9,135 bases of DNA, from contig JBDTRY010000158.1 of assembly GCA_039931435.1 (NCBI GenBank), positions 1 through 9,135 of the forward strand. Direction: 5' to 3'. Both the position numbers and the translations under genes were made by a program. This stretch comes from JBDTRY01 sp039931435. Its GTDB lineage: Bacteria > Acidobacteriota > Thermoanaerobaculia > Gp7-AA8. Below are positions 6,745 through 9,135 of this stretch, in pieces. The notes beneath the pieces are model-generated. The model was not told where the DNA came from, did no database searches, and saw only the letters and a list, made by a program, of their open reading frames with translations. Position 1 is the first letter of the stretch, and every line of letters starts with the position of its first letter.

Positions 6745-6761
6745 TGGGGGCGAGTATAGCA
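6745..6761 (-). promoter_or_regulatory. Extended -10 promoter for zapA
   Basis: On the minus strand TGCTATACT (6761–6753) has a TG one base before TATACT, an extended -10 box that needs little -35 contact; no good -35 is visible. Transcription would begin near 6746, giving a leader of about 18 nt before the zapA ATG. Confidence 0.5.
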
Positions 6762-6763
6762 GA

Positions 6764-6788
6764 GAGGCTCGGGGATCGAGGCTCGGGG
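6764..6788. repeat. 14-bp tandem repeat upstream of zapA promoter
   Basis: GAGGCTCGGGG occurs at 6764–6774 and again at 6778–6788, two copies of a 14-bp unit. It covers the -35 region of the proposed zapA promoter. It may simply be slippage in GC-rich DNA. Confidence 0.5.
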
Positions 6789-6806
6789 CGCTCCTAAGGT
6801 TCCAGT

Positions 6807-6895
6807 CCCTCGCCCCGCGACAGCGGGGAGAGGGTGGACCGGCAGCGATTCGCACAGGACGATCCAGCCCATAAGCCTTCGCCCGCAGCGAATCG
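6807..6895. repeat. REP-like palindromic repeat element
   Basis: CCCTC-g-CCCCGC at 6807–6818 pairs with GCGGGG-a-GAGGG at 6823–6834 around a GACA loop, a strong hairpin with one mismatch. Next to it CGATTCGC at 6846–6853 is inverted to GCGAATCG at 6888–6895. CCCTCgCCCCG...CGGGGaGAGGG palindromes are common as dispersed intergenic repeats in GC-rich genomes. No gene is visible in this spacer between zapA and the secreted-protein gene (6729–7023). Confidence 0.6.
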
Positions 6896-7023
6896 GTGAC
6901 GGGCCGGGTGAGGGGCGGCGCCATCAGGACCTGTCCGCATACGGACGGGAGTGCTGACGAATTCCGGACTGACGTTCTTCGCAATAGACACGGAAACGCG
7001 AGTGTTATTGGCGCGGGACAGGC

Positions 7024-7806
7024 ATGGTCAGAAAAAACATAGCAATCGCGATCTGCACGCTTCTGCTTGTTGCCGGGAGTGCCAGGGCAGCGGAAGAGAA
7101 CCCCTATTTTGAGACGGTGCTGATTCCTCTTTCGCTGACGCCAGCCGGTCTTCCGGGGGATTTCGGCTCTCTCTGGCGATCGCAAATCCTCGTTTACAAC
7201 AGCTCGACGGAAATGGTTCCGGTCACGCAGACTCCGGCAACCGGTCCTATCATCGAGCTCCCGCCACAGCCAGCTCAGCCGCTGACCATGACGGAGATCT
7301 CTGCGGGGACCGGTGGGCAATCCGTCGGCGCGATCGTTTACGTTGCCCGGCCGGGTAACGAGAGCGTCGTGTTTTCCTCTCGCATCCAGGACGTATCGCG
7401 TCAGGCGCTCACGTGGGGCACCGAGATTCCCGTCGTGCGGGAGTCGGACTTACTCTCCGTGCCCGTTGACCTGCTTGGAGTTCCCACCGACTCCACATTC
7501 CGCAACACCCTCAGAATCTACAACACCGATGGTCAGAACAGCTGCGGATTCTCGATCAGCATTTCGCACGGTGATGGAGCACTTCTGAAGACGACAACGG
7601 TAACTGTTCCCGCTGCCCAATCCGACCCGGTCTATCCAATCTATGCGGGCTATGTCCAGCTTGGTGATTTTCTGCCGCCTGAACCGGGGACAGATCCTCT
7701 GCGCGTGACGATCACTCCTCTTTGCTCAGCCCCGCGTTACTGGACCTTCGTGTCGGTCACGAACAATGAGACGCAGCATGTGACCACGATTACGCCCGGA
7801 AAGTAG
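7024..7806 (+). CDS. Secreted protein of unknown function
   Basis: A 260-residue protein with a clear signal peptide (basic MVRK, hydrophobic run 5–18, cleavage after ARA at about 20–22), so it is exported. I do not recognise the family. The mature part is rich in beta-prone and Thr/Ser/Val/Pro residues. It has two cysteines (174 and 234) that could form a disulfide, and no membrane anchor, lipobox or catalytic signature. Segments such as RSQILVYNSS (52–61) and FRNTLRIYNTDG (159–170) look like two related beta-strand units (IL.YN / LRIYN), which suggests an internally repeated beta-sandwich. The final 23 residues, from RYWTF to the C-terminal GK, are found again downstream as an isolated tail. 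An upstream GGGA at 7015–7018 is a weak ribosome binding site. It is transcribed away from zapA; a 7-bp hairpin directly follows the stop. Confidence 0.8.
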   Translation: MVRKNIAIAICTLLLVAGSARAAEENPYFETVLIPLSLTPAGLPGDFGSLWRSQILVYNSSTEMVPVTQTPATGPIIELPPQPAQPLTMTEISAGTGGQSVGAIVYVARPGNESVVFSSRIQDVSRQALTWGTEIPVVRESDLLSVPVDLLGVPTDSTFRNTLRIYNTDGQNSCGFSISISHGDGALLKTTTVTVPAAQSDPVYPIYAGYVQLGDFLPPEPGTDPLRVTITPLCSAPRYWTFVSVTNNETQHVTTITPGK

Positions 7807-7807
7807 A

Positions 7808-7830
7808 CGCACGCATCGGACCAGCGTGCG
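7808..7830 (+). terminator. Hairpin directly after the secreted-protein gene
   Basis: CGCACGC at 7808–7814 pairs perfectly with GCGTGCG at 7824–7830 around a 9-nt loop, one base after the TAG. No U-tract follows, so this is not a standard intrinsic terminator; it may end or protect the transcript. Confidence 0.4.
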
Positions 7831-7886
7831 CGGCGGCGGGAGCCGGCGGCACCGGGACGATTCTGGCGGCAGTTGATGAACACGAC

Positions 7887-7915
7887 CCCTCCGGCGTCGG
7901 AAGCACGCCGGAGGG
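7887..7915. repeat. Perfect 11-bp inverted repeat hairpin
   Basis: CCCTCCGGCGT at 7887–7897 is the exact reverse complement of ACGCCGGAGGG at 7905–7915, with a 7-nt loop. Together with the neighbouring hairpin it looks like part of a dispersed structured repeat rather than a terminator. Confidence 0.7.
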
Positions 7916-7930
7916 CGTGCCGTACATCAG

Positions 7931-7965
7931 CCGGTGGTAAGCGCCGTCAGGCGCGCCACCACCGG
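7931..7965. repeat. Nested two-part inverted repeat hairpin
   Basis: CCGGTGGT at 7931–7938 pairs with ACCACCGG at 7958–7965, and inside it GCGCC at 7941–7945 pairs with GGCGC at 7950–7954 around a GTCA loop. The result is a long hairpin with a small internal loop, 16 bp after the previous one. Such pairs of adjacent palindromes are typical of REP-type elements. Confidence 0.7.
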
Positions 7966-8031
7966 ATCGATCAGCGCCCGAACAGTTTGTCGAGCACCTG
8001 GCAGGGGTGCCGGCGAACCGCTGAACGTGCT

Positions 8032-8103
8032 CGTTACTGGACCTTTGTATCTGTGACAAACAACGAAACGCAGCACGTGACCACGATTACGCCTGGGAAA
8101 TAA
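8032..8103 (+). pseudogene. Relic C-terminal tail of a secreted-protein paralog
   Basis: These 72 bases encode the same 23 residues plus stop as the end of the upstream secreted-protein gene (7735–7806). The two stretches differ at 12 bases, all at third codon positions and all silent (for example TTC/TTT, TCG/TCT, CCC/CCT, AAG/AAA, TAG/TAA). Similarity begins sharply at the CGT TAC TGG codons; upstream of it nothing resembles the gene. The simplest reading is that a tandem paralog once stood here and all but its 3' end was deleted or replaced. Confidence 0.75.
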
Positions 8104-8130
8104 GGGAATCGCTTCGATCCGGTGATTCCC
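8104..8130 (+). terminator. Hairpin directly after the relic tail
   Basis: GGGAATC at 8104–8110 pairs with GATTCCC at 8124–8130, extendable by G·T and C·G pairs inside. It begins on the base after the TAA, mirroring the hairpin after the intact gene, though the sequences differ. No U-tract follows. Confidence 0.4.
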
Positions 8131-8175
8131 TACAGATCGCCGCGTGAACGGCAGCCTATAAGCGGCTGGCCCACG

Positions 8176-8592
8176 TTAGTAATACGACTCGACTCCGAGT
8201 CCCTTCATGCGCCGGACGAGCTTCTTGTCGAACGTGGCAATGGCCTGATAGTTCCTGGACAGCGCGACGCCAACGATCGCCGCGTCCGTAATTGATGAGA
8301 AAGGATCCGGCCAGTATTCAAGGATGTGGTTCCAGGAGCAATCGCCCGTAACGATGACACCGGGAAATTCTTTTGTAGCGCGGATTGCCTCGCGAATTCG
8401 TGGCGCAGGAACCTCGTAGAAGCTGGCGAGCACATAGGCAATCTCGAATAAGACGAATTGTGGCACGACTGCAGTGAGGTCGCCATTCTCGGCGCTGAGC
8501 AGAAGCGCTTTTCCAGCAACGCGCTGTTTCTCATTCCGCTCGACAAAGAACGAAACGAGAGCGTTCGCATCAACAACGACGAAATGGGTCAG
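8176..8592 (-). CDS. vapC: VapC-type PIN-domain toxin, probable CTG start
   Basis: Read from a CTG at 8592 this gives 138 residues, the normal VapC length. VapC toxins are PIN-domain endoribonucleases that cut specific tRNA or rRNA and stop translation until the antitoxin is restored. The four acidic active-site residues are all present: Asp8 in FVVVDANALV, Glu50 in VLFEIAYVL, Asp103 in SSITDAAIVGVAL, and Asp122 in IATFDKKL. The only canonical start in this frame is a GTG at 8466, which would remove Asp8 and the first 42 residues. Upstream of CTG the frame closes at a TGA ten codons earlier, with no ATG, GTG or TTG between. The CTG overlaps the antitoxin TGA as CTGA, the geometry of coupled toxin–antitoxin genes, and GGGGA at 8598–8602 could serve it. 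Family call is firm; the start is inferred. Confidence 0.88.
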   Translation of the reverse strand: MTHFVVVDANALVSFFVERNEKQRVAGKALLLSAENGDLTAVVPQFVLFEIAYVLASFYEVPAPRIREAIRATKEFPGVIVTGDCSWNHILEYWPDPFSSITDAAIVGVALSRNYQAIATFDKKLVRRMKGLGVESYY

Positions 8593-8819
8593 ACTCGTCC
8601 CCGGCGCCTGCGGGCTTCAGCGATCTCGGCTACGACATCTCCCGAGCTGTTCTTGATGAAACCCTCCAGATCAAGCAGCGGAGGTCGCTCGGTCCGTACT
8701 GCTACTCTGCCGCCAGAGATCTCCCACGAGATATTGTCTCCGGGCTCGAGGGCGAGCGCCTCACGGACTTCCTTTGGTACAGTGGTCTGCCCTTTGCTGC
8801 TGAGCGTAGAAACAGGCAT
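8589..8819 (-). CDS. vapB: AbrB/SpoVT-type antitoxin (VapB)
   Basis: A 76-residue protein whose first 45 residues are a SpoVT/AbrB swapped-hairpin DNA-binding domain: STLSSKGQTTVPKEVREALALEPGD, then a beta strand pair ISWEISGGRVAVR. The C-terminal part (LLDLEGFIKNSSGDVVAEIAEARRRR) is the toxin-binding tail, expected to insert in the VapC active-site groove. Such antitoxins dimerise, bind their own promoter and repress with the toxin as corepressor. GGAAGGA at 8831–8837 is the ribosome binding site, 11 nt from the ATG. The stop overlaps the proposed toxin start by two bases. The pair is a typical mobile or accessory module, though no transfer genes lie nearby. Confidence 0.93.
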   Translation of the reverse strand: MPVSTLSSKGQTTVPKEVREALALEPGDNISWEISGGRVAVRTERPPLLDLEGFIKNSSGDVVAEIAEARRRRGRV

Positions 8820-8838
8820 TGGTCAAGTCATCCTTCCG

Positions 8839-8853
8839 TGAGTGTATCTGAGT
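8839..8853. promoter_or_regulatory. Candidate vapBC operator with direct repeats
   Basis: TGAGT occurs at 8839–8843 and 8849–8853, spaced 10 bp, one helical turn. They overlap a weak -10 box, TACACT (8846–8841 on the minus strand), upstream of vapB. This is a sensible place for autorepression by the antitoxin, but it rests on position and spacing only. Confidence 0.35.
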
Positions 8854-8928
8854 AACACGCCTGCCTGAAGATATTTGGCTCAATTCCCCTCAATCGCTCT
8901 CTCGACGGCCTCTCTCGAGCCGCCCTGC

Positions 8929-8957
8929 TTGTGAAAAGTTTCTCGCGTGCATAGAAT
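8929..8957 (+). promoter_or_regulatory. Sigma70-like promoter for the right-edge gene
   Basis: TTGTGA at 8929–8934 and TAGAAT at 8952–8957 are separated by exactly 17 bp, with 4 of 6 and 5 of 6 consensus bases. Transcription would start near 8964, leaving a leader of about 42 nt before ATG 9006. It fires away from vapBC. Confidence 0.6.
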
Positions 8958-9005
8958 CGCTCGTCCTGACAGAGTGTTGCAGGACATCAAGAGGACACGC
9001 TCTCC

Positions 9006-9135
9006 ATGGCATTGAACAAACTGGATTTCCCCGAGTCGATCATCGGGCGTAAAGAGCAACAGAAGCCGGGCGACGCCTCTGAAAAAGGTGCCCTGACCCT
9101 TCCCGGGGAGTCTCGGCGCGTCATTCCCGGCGAGG
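9006..9135 (+). CDS. Partial gene, unknown product, cut by window edge
   Basis: An open frame starts at ATG 9006 and runs off the right edge after 43 codons. It begins MALNKLDFPESIIGRKEQQK and continues with a hydrophilic, Gly/Pro/Glu-rich stretch that looks like a flexible N-terminal extension; there is no signal peptide or membrane helix. GAGGA at 8991–8995 is a ribosome binding site 10 nt upstream, and a good promoter lies at 8929–8957. I do not recognise it. A short disordered head like this precedes the main domain in many proteins, including bactofilins, but nothing seen here proves that. Confidence 0.6.
   Translation, partial: MALNKLDFPESIIGRKEQQKPGDASEKGALTLPGESRRVIPGE

Larger units (their letters stand above)
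7807..8175. other. 369-bp gene-poor region with hairpins and relic tail
   Basis: This stretch lies between the secreted-protein stop and the vapC stop. It holds a post-stop hairpin (7808–7830), two strong hairpins (7887–7915 and 7931–7965), the relic paralog tail (8032–8103) with its own post-stop hairpin (8104–8130), and a small CAGCC...GGCTG stem near 8152–8168 that could end vapBC transcription. No complete gene is credible here. A frame open from 7873 into the relic tail is arginine-rich and runs through the hairpins, so I regard it as non-coding. Confidence 0.6.

Noticed and set aside
6729..6872. 48-residue N-terminal extension of zapA
   Set aside because: It would run through the zapA promoter and palindromic repeats; ZapA proteins are about 90–110 residues and the ATG at 6728 fits.
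6373..7320. 315-codon minus-strand open frame across zapA
   Set aside because: It overlaps zapA in another frame, the repeat spacer and the start of the secreted-protein gene, and is Arg/Pro-rich with no domain.
7807..8031. Integron attC site or gene cassette between the two tails
   Set aside because: The hairpins are suggestive, but no GTTRRRY/RYYYAAC core sites flank them and there is no integrase in the window.
7873..8034. Open frame leading into the relic tail as a complete 76-residue gene
   Set aside because: The upstream part is Arg-rich, passes through two strong hairpins and has no ribosome binding site; only the last 23 codons look like real coding sequence.
8458..8841. 127-codon plus-strand open frame over vapBC
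   Set aside because: Antisense shadow of two firmly identified toxin–antitoxin genes.

Overview
The window reads as a moderately GC-rich bacterial chromosome segment. The core gene order zapA – 6S RNA – rny – ymdB, the envelope-type lytic transglycosylase and several lineage-specific secreted or TPR proteins suggest a Gram-negative-type organism outside the well-studied groups. Acidobacteriota or a deltaproteobacterial-grade lineage fits best, but this is inference: there is no rRNA or other marker here.

Layout. Positions 88–2181 (minus) hold a tightly coupled pair: a secreted SLT-type lytic transglycosylase, then 6 bp later a cytosolic TPR protein with a C-terminal AIM24-like domain. Positions 2221–3009 (plus) hold an AraC-type helix-turn-helix ORF. 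Upstream of it, in the same frame, lies a damaged coding stretch separated by one TGA; together they look like a broken regulator gene. Positions 3046–6728 (minus) hold the conserved core cluster, read in the order zapA, 6S RNA (newly folded here, with a good -10 box), rny (RNase Y, GTG start), ymdB (metallophosphoesterase with all metal ligands) and a WaaE-like glycosyltransferase relative that has lost its DxD motif.

Positions 6729–7023 are a repeat-bearing spacer with the zapA promoter. Positions 7024–7806 (plus) encode an unrecognised secreted protein. Its last 23 codons plus stop are repeated at 8032–8103 with an identical peptide but 12 third-base changes, so the second copy is the tail of a lost tandem paralog. 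The DNA between the two tails carries two strong hairpins. Positions 8176–8819 (minus) are a VapBC toxin–antitoxin pair; the VapC frame extends upstream of the first canonical start and appears to begin at a CTG overlapping the antitoxin stop. A divergent sigma70-like promoter then drives a gene that runs off the right edge at 9135.

Functionally, the core cluster joins cell division (ZapA), global control of RNA polymerase (6S RNA), mRNA decay (RNase Y) and a cyclic-nucleotide phosphodiesterase (YmdB). The flanks are accessory: cell-wall hydrolysis, a decaying regulator, a secreted protein family and a toxin–antitoxin module. No CRISPR array, tRNA, rRNA, transposase or integrase was found. 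The most interesting signals are the synonymous-only tail duplication, the 6S RNA, the CTG-started VapC and the interrupted regulator.
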